A stretch of 64,000 nucleotides of DNA from Mycobacterium dioxanotrophicus (GCF_002157835.1 NZ_CP020813.1:5876-69875); one strand, 5' to 3'; positions 51,732 through 62,317 are shown, numbered from the stretch's first letter. The notes: generated from the sequence alone by a model not told the origin. Made by a program: numbers and translations.

Positions 51732-53133
51732 TCAGTCGAAGGCGGTGCGGATGTGCTGCCAGGCGGTCGCGATCTGGGCGGCCCATCGCCAGGTGGCGTC
51801 GAGACGTAGGCATGTTTGGCGGGCGCTGCGGGTGATGCGGGCGGCGACGTGGAGGACCCGGTAGCGGAAGGTGGCGATCTCGGTGCGGGCCAGGCCCGGG
51901 TGGGTGCGGAATCCGATGAGTCGGCACCAGGTGACCAGGTCGGCGGCGGTGAGGGCGATTTCCAGCCATGCGGCGTTGGCCCAAAATGAGTGGCAGGGCA
52001 GGTTGCGCAGGCCGGTGGCTTTGAGTTCGCGGATGCGGTCTTCGACGCGGGCGTGCTGACGGTGGCGCAGTTCCAGGCCGGCGACCTGTCCTGACACGAC
52101 GCCGGGTGGTGTGTCGGTGATGAACGCTGTGATCCGCATCCCGTCGGCGTCGGTGAATCGCAGCTGGGCGCCCGGATGCGGCCTTTCTTTGCGCAGGATC
52201 AGCCGCGTGCCCGGTGGCCACGACGACAGGTTGACCAGGGTGGTGGCTTCGGCGATCCAGGCGCCGTCGCGGAGACCGCCGGCGGTGCCGATCGCCGGGT
52301 ACCAGCCCTCGGCGAGGTTGAGGGTGTCCACCGCGTCTTGGACGCGCCAGTCGACGGGTAACCGAAGGAGAACCCCACCCGGCGGCCCGGCAGGCGTCGG
52401 CGAAGGTGTGGGTGGCTCCGGCGGTGTCGCAGCGCACCAGCACCTTGGGCTTGTCGGGATGATCGCCAGCCCTGGGTCGGGTCGCCAGGCCGCGGGCAGC
52501 GCTGCCAGCGCTTGGGCCAGCACGATGACGTGGTCGCTGGCGGTGTTGGAGCCGGCGTTGCCGGTGCGTAGCAGCCCGGCCAGGGCTTCCCGCCGGCGAT
52601 CTCGGGCGGTCCAGAAATGCCAGCAGCGGATGGTGCCCGAACGACTTCTTCCAGGTCGGCGTCGCACCGCCTTTGTTGTCGGAGTGATCGATCACCAGGG
52701 TGGCGTCGATGTCGATGTGCAGCCAGTCACCCGGAGCGGGGGCGGCACCGGCGGCCCAGGCCGCCGCCCGCGCGCCCGCTCGGGCCGCCCGCACCGCGGG
52801 TAGGTGTGCGGCGTCGATGCGCTCATCGACCAGCCGCCACATCGTGGTCGTCGAGGCTTTCGCACCGAAGGCGTGCTCACGGTCGCCGCAGAGCTGGCCG
52901 ACCCCGTCGATGCAGTCCGCCCCGTCAGCAACCGCAGCCGCCAGATCAGCGAACACGTCTCCGGGCGCATACACCCACGGCCCGCGGTAGGTGTCGGCCA
53001 AAGCAGCCGTGACCTGCGCCGATAACCCGGTCCGATCGGCCAGTTCACGTAGCAGGCCCATCCCGGCATGCGACACGACGCCATGGCCGTCGGCCGACAC
53101 TTTCACCCGCGATGCGGCCGCGATATTCTTCAC
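51732..53133 (-). pseudogene. IS1380-family transposase, frameshifted
   Basis: The N-terminal frame (VKVSADGHGVVSHAGMGLLR; DGADCIDGVGQLCGDREHAF; LHIDIDATLVIDHSDNKGGA with the first DDE Asp region) runs from 53133 to about 52600. Middle pieces switch frames (REALAGLLRTGNAGSNTASD; then PKVLVRCDTAGATHTFADAC). The C-terminal frame (LVNLSSWPPGTRLILRKERP; ARVEDRIRELKATGLRNLPC; ATWRWAAQIATAWQHIRTAF) ends at 51732. At least three indels are needed to restore one reading frame. Terminal inverted repeats were not identified with certainty. Confidence 0.75.
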
Positions 53134-53214
53134 CTGCGAAGTGCCTTCCCGTCAGGATCTTTGAACCGTAGAGAAGTCCAATTATCCCTTGCAGGACAGG
53201 CACTTTCGCTTATC

Positions 53215-54314
53215 TACACACCGCCAAAGGCAACATTCCGCGAAAAATTCGGGTTAGCTCCAGGGGTATCGACCGCAGAGTCGGCGCGGGTCAAGGAACT
53301 CGAGCAAGAGAACCGAGAACTCAAGCGCGCCAACGCGATTCTGAAGCGAGCGGCCAGTTTCTTCGGGGCGGAGCTCGACCGCCAACACAAGAAATAGTCG
53401 ACTTCATCGACGACAACCGCGAGGAGTTCGGGGTCGAGCCCATCTGCACCGTCCTGCGATCAGCAGGGGTGTCGGTGGCTCCGAGCACCTACTACGCGGC
53501 CAAGTCCCGCGGTCCGTCGCAGCGGGCCCGCCGTGACGCCGTGCTGGGTCCGGCCCTGGTCGGGTTGTGGAAGGACAACTACTGCGTCTACGGGGCGCAC
53601 AAGCTGTGGAAAACGGCACGCCGGGCCGGTCACGATGTGGGCCGCGATCAGGTGGCCCGGCTGATGCGGGCCGCCGGCATCGAAGGGGTGCGTCGCGGCA
53701 AACGGGTCCGCACCACCAAGGCTGACCCCGGCGCTGGGCGGCATCCCGATCTGGTCAAGCGCAACTTCACCGCGACTGCCCCCAACCAGTTGTGGGTCAC
53801 CGACCTGACCTACGTTCCGACCTGGGCCGGCGTGGCGTACGTCTGCTTCATCACCGACGCGTTCAGTCGGATGATCGTCGGCTGGCGGGTCGCGTCGAAC
53901 ATGCGGACCACGATGGTGCTCGACGCGATTGAGATGGCCCGCTGGTCACGCGGAAATACGTTGCCGGGTTTGACATGTCACTCCGACGCCGGATCGCAAT
54001 TCACGTCCGTTCGCTACGGTGAACGCCTCGCCGAGATCGGTGCGGTGCCCTCCATCGGATCCGTCGGGGACAGCTTCGATAACGCCCTCGCGGAGACGGT
54101 GAACGGATACTACAAGTCCGAGCTGATCTACGGGCCGGCCCGCACCGCCCCCTGGAAGACCGTCGAGGATGTCGAACTGGCCACCCTGAGCTGGGTGCAC
54201 TGGCACAACACAGCGCGTCTGCACGGCTACCTCAACGACCTACCGCCCACAGAGTTCGAAGCCATCTTCTACGCTACGAAACGGACCGACCAACCCCTGG
54301 TCGAAATCCAATAG
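53215..54314 (+). mobile_element. IS3-family element, 5'-truncated (OrfA remnant plus OrfB)
   Basis: The OrfA C-terminal part (REKFGLAPGVSTAESARVKE, leucine-zipper LEQENRELKRANAILKRAAS) ends at 53397; its HTH half is absent. OrfB reads from about 53398 (internal ATG/GTG 53469) to 54314 with YGAHKLWKTARRAGHDVGRD, NQLWVTDLTYVPTW (first Asp), CHSDAGSQFTSVRY (second Asp) and DNALAETVNGYYKSELI (Glu), the full DDE triad. OrfB is normally made by -1 frameshifting from OrfA, so loss of the OrfA start probably silences it. It interrupts the istA gene of the next element. Confidence 0.8.
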
Positions 54315-54324
54315 CCCGAGCCGC

Positions 54325-55142
54325 CACCGGAACCAGAGCGTCTCAAGGACTTCACCGATCTGGCCGACGCCCAGCACCGGGCCCGGCTGTGGTGCGCCCA
54401 GAAGGCCGGCTTGCGCATGCACGGCACCACGTGCGCGCAACCGGCGGTGGTGTTCGCCGAACGGGAGGTTGAGCATTTACTGGCGGCTCCGACGGCCCGT
54501 TACGCGGTTCCGGTGTACGCGCAGGTGAAGGTGGCCCGCGACTACCACGTGCAGCTGGCCAAGGCGTTGTACTCCATCCCGCACCAGTTGCGCGGACAGA
54601 CGCTCACCGCCCGCGCCGACGCCGAGTTGGCCAAGTTCTACCACCGCGGGCAGCTGATCAAGACCCATCCGCGTCAGCCCGCGGGATCGCGGTCCACCGA
54701 TCCGGTCGATCTGCCGCCGGACAAGACCGGCTACGCGATGCGGGATCTGCAGCCGCTGATCGCCACCGCCGCCGGACACGGCCCCGACATCGGCATCTAC
54801 GCCGAACGCCTGCTCGATCACGACCTGCCCTGGACGCGGATGCGGCAGGTGTATCGGCTGCTCGGGCTGGTCAAACGCTACGGTCCGGATCCGGTGCAGG
54901 CCGCCTGCGGCCGGTCGTTGGAGCTCGACGTGGTGTCGGTGACCAAGATCGCCGCCATGTTGGAGCAGGCCAGCGAGAACAGCCCGGTCCCGCCGCCGCG
55001 GGCCGCCTCGGGATTGGCCGCAGCGAGGTTCGCCCGAGACCCCCGCGACTACCGGCCCACGTCGCGATCGGCCCGTCCGGACTGGTTGCAGGTCATCGAC
55101 GGCGGCGCCACCGACGAGCAGACCCAGGAGGGGCTGTGGTGA
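54325..55142 (+). pseudogene. istA: IS21-family transposase IstA, C-terminal part only (copy 3)
   Basis: The frame begins at the IS3 junction: LKDFTDLADAQHRARLWCAQ, then VKVARDYHVQLAKALYSIPH, LRGQTLTARADAELAKFYHR, a KTHPRQPAGSRSTDPVDLPP block and LPWTRMRQVYRLLGLVKRYG. This is the C-terminal beta domain of IS408/IS1162-type IstA. The HTH and catalytic core are missing, having been displaced by the IS3-IS1380 insertions. The remaining part is frame-intact to its stop at 55142. Confidence 0.75.
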
Positions 55143-55185
55143 ACAAAGCTGCCAAGACGCTCTCACCGACCCGATCTCGGCGGAC

Positions 55186-55782
55186 ATGAAGAAGGTGATG
55201 CGTCAACTCAAACTCTCACCCATGCTCGACACGCTGCCCGAAAGGCTGGCCCTGGCCCGCCAACAACACCTGTCCCACGCCGCGTTCCTCGAACTAGTCC
55301 TCGCCGATGAAGCTACCCGCCGCGACGCCAGCTCCGCAGCCCGCCGGGCCCGCGCCGCGGGCCTGGACCCGGCTATGCGTATCGACACCTGGGACGACCA
55401 CGCCAAGGTGCGCTACGACCGCACGGTGTGGACCGATCTGACCAGTCTGCGGTTCCTCGACGCCGCGCACGGGGCGGTCATCCTGGGTGCGGTCGGGGTC
55501 GGCAAGACCCACCTCGCCACCGCACTCGGCCACATCGCAGTGCGCCGCCGGATCCCCACCCTCATGCTGCGTGCTGATGCAATGTTCAAGCGGCTCAGAG
55601 CATCTCGACTCGACAACAGCACCGAAGCCGAGATGCGGCGCCTCGCCCAAGTCCGCCTGCTCATCATCGACGACTTCGCACTGCAACCACTGGATGCCAC
55701 CGCCACCGCCGACTTCTACGAACTCGTCGTCGCACGCCACCAACGCAACGCCACCATCGTGACCTCCAACCGCGGCCCCGAC
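55186..55782 (+). pseudogene. istB: IS21-family IstB, 5' part, split by a transposon
   Basis: From ATG 55186: MKKVMRQLKLSPMLDTLPER, Walker A GAVGVGKTHLATALGHIA, Walker B VRLLIIDDFALQPLDATAT, then RHQRNATIVTSNRGPD. After the Asp codon ending at 55782 homology stops. The missing C-terminal codons are found at 59026-59151, so the gene is interrupted by about 3.2 kb. Confidence 0.8.
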
Positions 55783-55846
55783 AAAGCGCACTTGTTCGCG
55801 CGAACCTGTGCGGAAGTGGCGTCGAAACGTGACACGTTCGCACTTA

Positions 55847-57479
55847 TCAGGGTTCAGCGAGATGGTCGGGCAGTCGGCCATCGTCGAGGTGATCGGCGAG
55901 GTAGATCATCGCTCCTTCGGGTCTCATCCCGAACGCTGCCGCGACGAGTTTCGGGTCGATCGTATTGACCAGGTCGGCCAGTCGGGTCGTGCGCAGCATC
56001 TTGGCCGGCAGGCCGCACGGATCGAGCAGATGACTCATGTAGGCCTCGGACGCTGCTCGCCGGTCGGCCTTGGTACCGCGGGTGACGATCACATGCGGGT
56101 TGTTGGTGCGCAAGGTGTCGCGGTGATGGAGGCTGCGTTGCAGAGCGGTCCAGCTGACCGGGTCCAGCGGCACCCGGTGGGGCGCTTGCCGAGGTGGATC
56201 GAGCGATCACTCGCGTCGATATGGTCGACCTCCAGCAGGCGCAGCTCACGGCTGGAGACACCGTGCAATATGGCGAGGAGCCCGAAGAGGGCCTCGTGCG
56301 GATGCGCCGCGGGTCGGCGCTCCAGCGGCGAAACAGCGCGCGCTGTTGCGTGATGGCGAGGGTGCGGCCACGAAATCCCCTGTACCGCTTGGCCGACATG
56401 CCTCGCGTCGGGTCGACGAGCACCACGCGGCGATTGCGGGCGAACCGGAAGAACTGGCCCAACACAGTCAGACGTCGAGCTCGGTTGTTCGGCAACTCAG
56501 CGAGGAACGCCTCAATATCGGCGACGTCCACGAGTGCCCAATCCCGCTTGCCGCGTTGGGTATCGAGGAAGCAGGCCAGATCGCGCACAATTGCCAACGC
56601 CGACTCGATGGTGCGGTCGGCGCGGGGCCGGGTGCCCGCACGCCGAGCCCGATCGCGAGCGCGCAGCATCGACTCGGCGAAGGCCGCGACAGCGGCGCGC
56701 ATCCCGGCTGGTGCGCCGTCGATCCGCTTCTTGCGCCGTCCGGAGGCGAGCCGCTGGTCCTGGTCGGTGGCCATCGCCAGGCCGCGCTGGGTGAAGAACG
56801 TCTCCAGGGCACGCGCCAGTGACCCCATCGACCGGCCAGGTCGGCGGGCCCGCTCGAGCACGCTCTGCGGGTGGTTAGGGTGCTCGTCCTCGAGCAGCCG
56901 AGACAACGTAGTGATCAGCACGCAGGAGCGAGCGGGGCAGTGGTGAGCGGCCAGATACGCGACGAAATCTTCAAGCCAGTCCGGCGGTTCGGCGAGCCGA
57001 GCAGCGAGCGTCTCGCCGCGCACGAACGGCCGGTCCGGGTGGCGCTGCCAGCATCGCCCGCACATACCGCGCCCGGCGTGGCGACGCAACTCGCCGCAGC
57101 TCGCACAGATGCGGGGCGGATCCTTTGACGGGCCGGGACGAGAGCACGAGCCACACCACCCAGTCGTTTCCCGCAGATAGCCCGGCTTCCCGCAACGCGG
57201 GCACGGCGACTTCGCGGCGGCGAGCTCGGCCCGCTTCCGGCACGGCCGGCACACCGTCTCACCGCGGAACCGGATCGGCCCGCCGCATTCGCGGCAGCGG
57301 CGCGAGCACAGCACGCACCGGCCCGTCTGCGACAGCAGCATCCGGTCCCGACCGCAGCCCGGGCATCGCGCCTTGGCCACCTGCGCCCGTAACCGGCGGG
57401 TGCACCGGCAACAGTGCTCGCGGCCGATGTATCCCACCGGCGCACCGCAGTCGACGCAGTCTCGTTGCCGTTTCCCCAT
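55847..57479 (-). pseudogene. zinc-ribbon tyrosine recombinase (transposon), one frameshift
   Basis: ATG at 57479. Residues 1-130 hold many CxxC pairs (CVDCGAP, CCRCTRR, CPGCGRD, CRECGGP, CPRCGKP, CGSCSRP, CASCGEL, CGRCW), then a core-binding domain. The catalytic domain is split by a frame change near 56270-56310. The second frame supplies LLDPCGLPAKMLRTTRLADL with the distal Arg and MIYLADHLDD with the candidate nucleophile Tyr, ending at 55847. Together about 540 residues. It would be inactive unless the shift is a base-calling error. Confidence 0.65.
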
Positions 57480-57512
57480 CAGCCCCAACCCGTTCCGAAA
57501 TCTGCGTGGGGT

Positions 57513-57827
57513 TTACATCGGCGGCATCGACCGGCCCCGCGCAGTGGCCGTCTTCGGCTCCGACGCGACCGGCCGCGGAGGGACCACGAGCCGTTCGACC
57601 GGGGTGGTGTCGACCTCGAACAGGTCGTCCGGGGTGCAGTCCAGCGCGGTGCACAACGCGATCAGCGTTGAGAGCTTGATCTGGCTGGGCTCCTTGGTCA
57701 ACAGCGCCGACACCGACGCCGCCGACAACTCCAGACCCGCTCGCTCGGCCAACAGCCGCCGCAGCTCGGTGCCGGTCCACACCTCGCGCTGGGCCGCGGC
57801 CATCCGCAGCCGCCATCGAATCTTCAT
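57513..57827 (-). CDS. XRE-family HTH protein of the transposon
   Basis: 104 residues from ATG 57827, overlapping the upstream recombinase stop (ATGA). The HTH is ELRRLLAERAGLELSAASVS, then ALLTKEPSQIKLSTLIALCT, ALDCTPDDLFEVDTTP, close to small XRE proteins that go with paired recombinases. It is intact although both flanking recombinases are broken. Probably controls the element or helps recombination, as TnpC does in Tn554. Confidence 0.7.
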   Translation of the reverse strand: MKIRWRLRMAAAQREVWTGTELRRLLAERAGLELSAASVSALLTKEPSQIKLSTLIALCTALDCTPDDLFEVDTTPVERLVVPPRPVASEPKTATARGRSMPPM

Positions 57828-58889
57828 GCCGTCCCGTCCTCTCCGCTCAACTCGGCCAGCGTCGAGGTGACCGCACGCCGGTAGGCGTCCTCGATGAACG
57901 TGGCCGACGGACGCACATACCGCATGGTCGAACTCACCGTCCAATGACCCAAAAGCTGTTGAATCGCAACCAGATCCACACCACGCTCGTAGTTGTGGGT
58001 GGCGCACGCGCGGCGCAGCGCGTGCGGCTGAACCGCTCGGTAGCCGGTCGGCCTCCAGCTCCATCAGATACCGCAACCGGTTGCGGATCGTGCCACGATG
58101 CAATGGGCCGCCGGACTCGTCGGCGAACAGCACCGGCGAGTTCGGGAACTTCGGGCGCACATCGGCCAGGAACCAGCGCAACAGCACGTCCAGCCCGTCC
58201 AGCATCGGCACCCACCGCGGCCGGGGACCGGACATGTGGGCGGCCTTGCCGAACCGCACGTGCAACTTGCCGAACGGTCCACGATCGAAATGCACATCCG
58301 GAATCTCCAGCAGCGCAGACTCTTCCGACCGCAGGCCAGCGTGATACAGGGTCCGGAACATCGCGTAGTCCCGCGCGGCCGGACCGTACTTGCGGGCGGT
58401 GGCGATCCTCGACTTCAGGAACTCGAAGAACTCGCTCACCCGCTGCGGGATCGGCGGCGCCGCGACCGCCGGCGAGTCGTCGCCCACGTGCCGGGAGGCG
58501 TTGAACTCGTCCACCGGGCACACCAGCCGCGCCCGAACGCGGCCTCGATCTCGGCCGCCTTCCGGGTCTGCAGGAACCGATGGAACCCTTGAAGATCTGC
58601 ACATACTCACGCCGCGTCGACGCCGCCCGCCCCGCCACCGCCAGTTCACCGACCACCCGATCGATGTCCTCACTGGTGACCTCCCACGCCGGACGCCCCA
58701 GCGCCGCCAACGTCCGCTCCAACAGCCCAACATCGTTGTCGATCGTCACCAGGCTGAATCCTCGGCATGCCACGACGCCACGAACGCATCGACGCATTCA
58801 CGTTGAAACACAACAGGATCCGCGGCAACAGGCTCGACCGGTGCGACGCCACCGGGAATCAGCCGCAGACCCTCCACTAGCCGCACACC
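57824..58889 (-). pseudogene. tyrosine recombinase (transposon), frameshifted
   Basis: The start is taken as GTG 58889 (VRLVEGLRLIPGGVAPVEPV) with GAAGAAGG upstream. N-terminal segments lie in two frames, with a shift near 58745-58755; the next piece is LERTLAALGRPAWEVTSEDI. After a further shift near 58580 the catalytic part reads YAMFRTLYHAGLRSEESALL (first Arg). The last frame gives LRRACATHNYERGVDLVAIQ, LLGHWTVSSTMRYVRPSATF (His/Tyr motif) and ends at 57824. At least three frame changes. A near-palindrome (58897-58915) lies just upstream and may be its operator. Confidence 0.65.
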
Positions 58890-58896
58890 TTCTTCC

Positions 58897-58915
58897 CGCC
58901 TAACTAGTTAAGGCG
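58897..58915. promoter_or_regulatory. near-palindrome upstream of the transposon recombinase
   Basis: CGCCTAACTAGTTAAGGCG: symmetric apart from one offset base, in an AT-richer stretch just before the recombinase start. Candidate operator for the element's XRE protein. Confidence 0.45.
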
Positions 58916-59025
58916 GCACCTAACATATCGCGACCATGGCTTGAAGATCTGTAAGACACGCAGACCAGTCGAAAGCCCAGCTAGCAGCAGAAATCAGACA
59001 CAACGAACATGTGCCAGCTCCAGTT

Positions 59026-59151
59026 GAATGGCTGACCGTCATGAGCGACGCGATGCTCGCCGAATCCGCCGTCGACCGACTCACCTCCACCGCCCACGAA
59101 CTCGTCGTCGAAGGACCCTCCTACCGGCAACGCCAGAAGCCCCACGGTTGA
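59026..59151 (+). pseudogene. istB: IS21-family IstB, 3' part beyond the transposon
   Basis: The frame reads EWLTVMSDAMLAESAVDRLT, then STAHELVVEGPSYRQRQKPHG and stop. It supplies exactly the C-terminal residues missing from the gene at 55186-55782 (SNRGPD / EWLTV). It is followed by IS21-type end repeats at 59186-59226. Confidence 0.75.
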
Positions 59152-59185
59152 CAGCCCGTCACCGAGCACAGATCATCCCCACTGA

Positions 59186-59226
59186 GCCAAACAGGTGGTC
59201 CCTAGCCTCTGGCCAAACAGTGGTCC
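59186..59226. repeat. IS21 (copy 3) end repeats
   Basis: GCCAAACAGGTGGTC (59186-59200) and GCCAAACAGTGGTCC (59212-59226), two near-identical direct repeats just beyond istB, typical of an IS21 end. The element end is near 59230. Confidence 0.65.
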
Positions 59227-59653
59227 ATCACCCTGGCAAGCGACAGTTACCGACTCAGCGGGCGTGGTGGTGTGTCGGGGCACAGTCGATTGGAGTCTGC
59301 GTCGTACACCACCGGTCGCCGCGACCAACGACGCCTGACCGCAGCCGAGATTGAATGGTCTGCGCGCGGACCGCAACATGTGGTTGGGCGTAGCCGCACC
59401 GAATGTGGCGGTGCTCCTGACTCTCGCGGCCAGTGCGCCGGCACTGCCGTGTGCGCAACCGGTCGGCGGGGCAGGCGAGCCGGAGGGGTTCACCTTTTGA
59501 GGTCGACTCGGTTCGGCACCGTCGAGGGCCGTGCCACGGCGTCTATCTCTATCCGAAGCGGGTCGCCAGGTGGCGACACGGGCAGTATCCCGGTAGCACC
59601 GTGACGACCGGCGTGGGGCAGAAATAGAGCCGGCGCGTGTTGCGATCAGTGGA
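59227..59653. other. 427-bp region with no recognised gene
   Basis: Frames on both strands have Arg/Ser-rich, unnatural composition. It may be decayed sequence between the IS21 end and the monooxygenase gene. Confidence 0.35.
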
Positions 59654-59956
59654 TCAATGCCGTGTCGTCGCCAGCACGTCGACTGCACGGATGTCCGGAG
59701 CCGCGGCAAGGAGATCGGGTGTGGCCTTGCCCAGCGCCTCCGCAACGGCTCCGGATAGGTGCGCTTGGCGGCCTTCATCGTCGGCGAAGGTGTCGAAGAT
59801 GCCAAAAGAGGTGGGCCCGAGTCGAATTGCGTACCACGTCACCGTGGCTGGCTCTTGTTCGACTAGCTGCTGCGCGCTTTCGAGGAACGCGGCGACCTCG
59901 TCGCCCTTGGTGGGCTTGGCTTCAATGGTCACCAGCAGACCGACTCGGATCGGCAT
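59654..59956 (-). CDS. antibiotic-biosynthesis-monooxygenase-fold protein (ABM/YgiN-like)
   Basis: 100 residues from ATG 59956, with AAGGGA upstream. MPIRVGLLVTIEAKPTKGDE, then FLESAQQLVEQEPATVTWYA, FGIFDTFADDEGRQAHLSG and ALGKATPDLLAAAPDIRAVD give the dimeric alpha-beta ferredoxin-like fold of ABM-domain enzymes, which oxidise quinone-like compounds without cofactors or act as sensors. It is intact while its neighbours are broken. Divergent from the GlxA-type regulator gene, which may have controlled it. Confidence 0.75.
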   Translation of the reverse strand: MPIRVGLLVTIEAKPTKGDEVAAFLESAQQLVEQEPATVTWYAIRLGPTSFGIFDTFADDEGRQAHLSGAVAEALGKATPDLLAAAPDIRAVDVLATTRH

Positions 59957-60058
59957 TGGATGTTCCCTTCGCAGTAGGTGGGGTTGCGAGGGCAACTTTA
60001 GAAAGATCAAGTGGCGGTAGCCAGAGGCGGATACGACATATTCAGTACTATTTCCGAC

Positions 60059-61046
60059 ATGCGAGTGGCGCTGCTGCTGACCGAGTCTGTTTTCGATTCG
60101 GGTCTCAGCATCGTGTGCGATGTGTTGGAAACCGCAAATAGCTTGCGCAGTGAGTTGTGCCGCCCACCGGCGCCCTGGGAGATCACCCTGGTTGGTTTCC
60201 GCCGTCTGCACCGCACAGCGCGCGGACACCAGGTGCGCGCCGAGTCGCCCGCTTCCATCGACCCGAAGTCCTAGTGGTTCCCGCCGTGGGAGTCAAAGAC
60301 CCGGCGCAGCTGGTCGGTCTGGTCGAAGCGCCCACGCAGCGGCGTGCGATCGGGCTGGTCTCGACTCTCGCCGCCGGTGGCGTTGTCGTTGCGGGCGCTT
60401 GCACGGGCACGTTTTTCTTGGCAGAGGCAGGGGTGTTGAACGGACGGCAAGCAACGACCAGCTGGTGGCTCGGGCCGGCGTTTCGTACCCGTTACCCGAT
60501 GGTGGATCTCGACACCCGTGCGACGCTCGTCCACGATGCGGCGGTGGCCACGGCAGGAGCGGCCTTTGCGCATATCGATCTCGCCCTCTGGTTGGTGCGA
60601 CGACACAGCCCGGCACTCGCCGAGCTCGTCGCCCGCTATCTGCTCATCGGTGATCGCGCGTCACAGGCTGCGTTCGCGCTGCCCTCCGTGCTGGCCGTTC
60701 AGTGCCCGGAGGTCGCAGCGTTCGAACGCTGGGTTCGCGATCATTTGGGGGAATCGGTGAGTATCTGCGAGGCCGCCGCGGCGATCGGGTGAGTGAACGG
60801 ACGTTGCAGCGCCGGACGATGGCGACGTTGGGATTGAGTCCGCTCGGGTTCGCCAACGAGATCCGCCTGGAGGAGGCGGCGCACCTGCTGCGCAGCACGT
60901 CCTTATCCGCGGATGCGGTGGCGGCGGCAGTCGGGTTTCGCAACGCCAGCAGCTTGGGCCAGCTTGTGCGGCGTCGCCGCGGGAGCACCGTTCGAGCGCT
61001 GCGTGGCGCGACTTCCCGTGTCGGCGAGATCATTTCAGACCCGTAG
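60059..61046 (+). pseudogene. GlxA-type AraC-family regulator, frameshifted
   Basis: From ATG 60059: MRVALLLTESVFDSGLSIVC, then PWEITLVGFRR (DJ-1/PfpI-like start). After a shift near 60240 the frame continues LVVPAVGVKDPAQLV, GACTGTFFLAEAGVLNGRQA with the nucleophile-position Cys, ATTSWWLGPAFRTRYP and VRDHLGESVSICEAAAAIG. After a second shift near 60790 the AraC HTH follows, ERTLQRRTMATLGLSPLGFA, then ADAVAAAVGFRNASSLGQL. All parts of a regulator of about 325 residues are present, but it cannot be translated as one chain. Confidence 0.75.
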
Positions 61047-61147
61047 GGCCGCCCATTTGCAGGGCATCGGGTCAGTCGGGGCTCGTAACGGCTTTCATAG
61101 CGACATCGGCCATCGTTGCGCCGACCGCACGGTCATCGCCCCGACAG

Positions 61148-61369
61148 TCAGGCTACTGTCGCGATCTCGACCGACACAGAAAGGGTGTTTGCCAGCGCGT
61201 AGGCCCGCGGCCAGTTCGATGCCGCGACCGCACGAGCGAGGTCGTCGACGAGCGGGCTTTGAGCCTCGAGTTCAGCCAACCAGGCAGACACTGTGGCGGC
61301 GATCCCGTCACCGGGCACGCGCACCACCCGCCGGGGGTGCAGGCGGTCGATCACCGTGTAGATGGTCAT
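61148..61369 (-). CDS. small hypothetical protein
   Basis: 73 residues. It starts MTIYTVIDRLHPRRVVRVPG, then helices TVSAWLAELEAQSPLVDDLA and RAVAASNWPRAYALANTLSV. Natural composition; no strong ribosome site. No family recognised. It lies between two decayed genes, so it could be functional or a chance survivor. Confidence 0.4.
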   Translation of the reverse strand: MTIYTVIDRLHPRRVVRVPGDGIAATVSAWLAELEAQSPLVDDLARAVAASNWPRAYALANTLSVSVEIATVA

Positions 61370-61774
61370 CGTGTACTACCGTTCGTCGTGCTCAATTCTC
61401 GGTACGGGTGTCCGGATGATCGAAGACCCTCTCACGGGTGCCGTGTTGTTCGTCGACGCCCTTGGCGGAATCCTGTGATCATTCGGGGACCCGTTACGTG
61501 ACTATCGTCACCCCAAAACGTCGTCCGTAAATGTCCGAGAATCGCACAACCGACCAGCCGGCGTGCCCGCTCACCGCGCGACGGAATACCGCGCCGACGT
61601 GCTGATTCGACGCCGCGCGTACAGGACTGCGACCTCGAAGTTGTCCGCGAAGACGGATTCTTACAGCCCAACACTGTGCGCGTACACCGTTATGCTCGGG
61701 CCGCGCTCCACCGAAGCCGCTGCGGGCGTTGTCCGGGTCGTCCGGAAATATTAATTCGCGCAGAGGGGTGAGCC
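61370..61774. other. 405-bp region with no recognised gene
   Basis: No frame has convincing composition. The segment just before 61775 would be the adk promoter region in an intact locus. Confidence 0.3.
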
Positions 61775-62317
61775 GTGCGGGTGCTGTTCATGGGCCGCCT
61801 GGAGCGGGCAAAGGGACCCAGGCCCAGAAGCTGAGCGACAAGCTCGGCATTCCCACATTTCGACAGGCGATCTGTTTCGGCACCACATCGGTTCCTGTAC
61901 CGGGCTCGGAGTCCGTGCCAAGCGCTACCTCGACGCGGCGAGCTGGTACCGACGGCGTTGACCAATGCACTCGTCGACGATCGGCTCAGCCAACCCGATG
62001 CGGCACGCGGCTTCATCCTCGATGGGTATCCGCGATCTGTGGAGCAGGCCGACGCACTGACCGAGATGCTTGATGTCCGGCTGGTGGGACTCGACGCTGT
62101 TGTCGAATTTCGAGTATCCGACGACGAACTGGTGGCCCGCCTCGCCGCACGCGGACGTCAGGACGACGCCGAGCAGATCATCCGAAAGCGGATGGACGTC
62201 TACCGCGGGAAACCGAGCCGCTGCTCGGCTACTAGCGCGTGCTGTTGCGGACGGTTGACGCCGAGGGCAGCGTCGAGAAGGTGTTCGAACGCACGCTACG
62301 CGCCATCGGACTGTAGT
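61775..62317 (+). pseudogene. adk: adenylate kinase, frameshifted
   Basis: It starts GTG 61775 as VRVLFM, then shifts to [20 protein letters not shown] (P-loop), another shift into [10 protein letters not shown], and then a long clean frame: [69 protein letters not shown]. It ends near 62317 with [11 protein letters not shown] in another frame. All landmarks of a short actinobacterial Adk are in order, with at least four indels. A second chromosomal-type gene on a plasmid region, decayed. Confidence 0.7.

Larger units (their letters stand above)
55783..59025 (-). mobile_element. transposon with two tyrosine recombinases and an XRE regulator, inserted in istB
   Basis: The ends are inferred from the split istB gene, to within a few bases. 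The content is a tyrosine recombinase (58889-57824), a small HTH regulator (57827-57513) and a zinc-ribbon tyrosine recombinase (57479-55847), all on the minus strand. This is a gene set like Tn554-type elements. Near each end lies a similar sequence, CGAACCTGTGC (55801-55811) and CGAACATGTGC (59004-59014), and the left copy sits in a larger palindrome around GTTCGCGCGAAC. No target duplication was seen. Confidence 0.65.

Noticed and set aside
52111..52803. 230-codon plus-strand open frame
   Set aside because: Shadow of the IS1380-type transposase on the other strand.
59173..59805. 210-codon minus-strand open frame
   Set aside because: Arg/Ser/Pro-rich, overlaps the IS21 end repeats and part of the monooxygenase gene; no domain visible.
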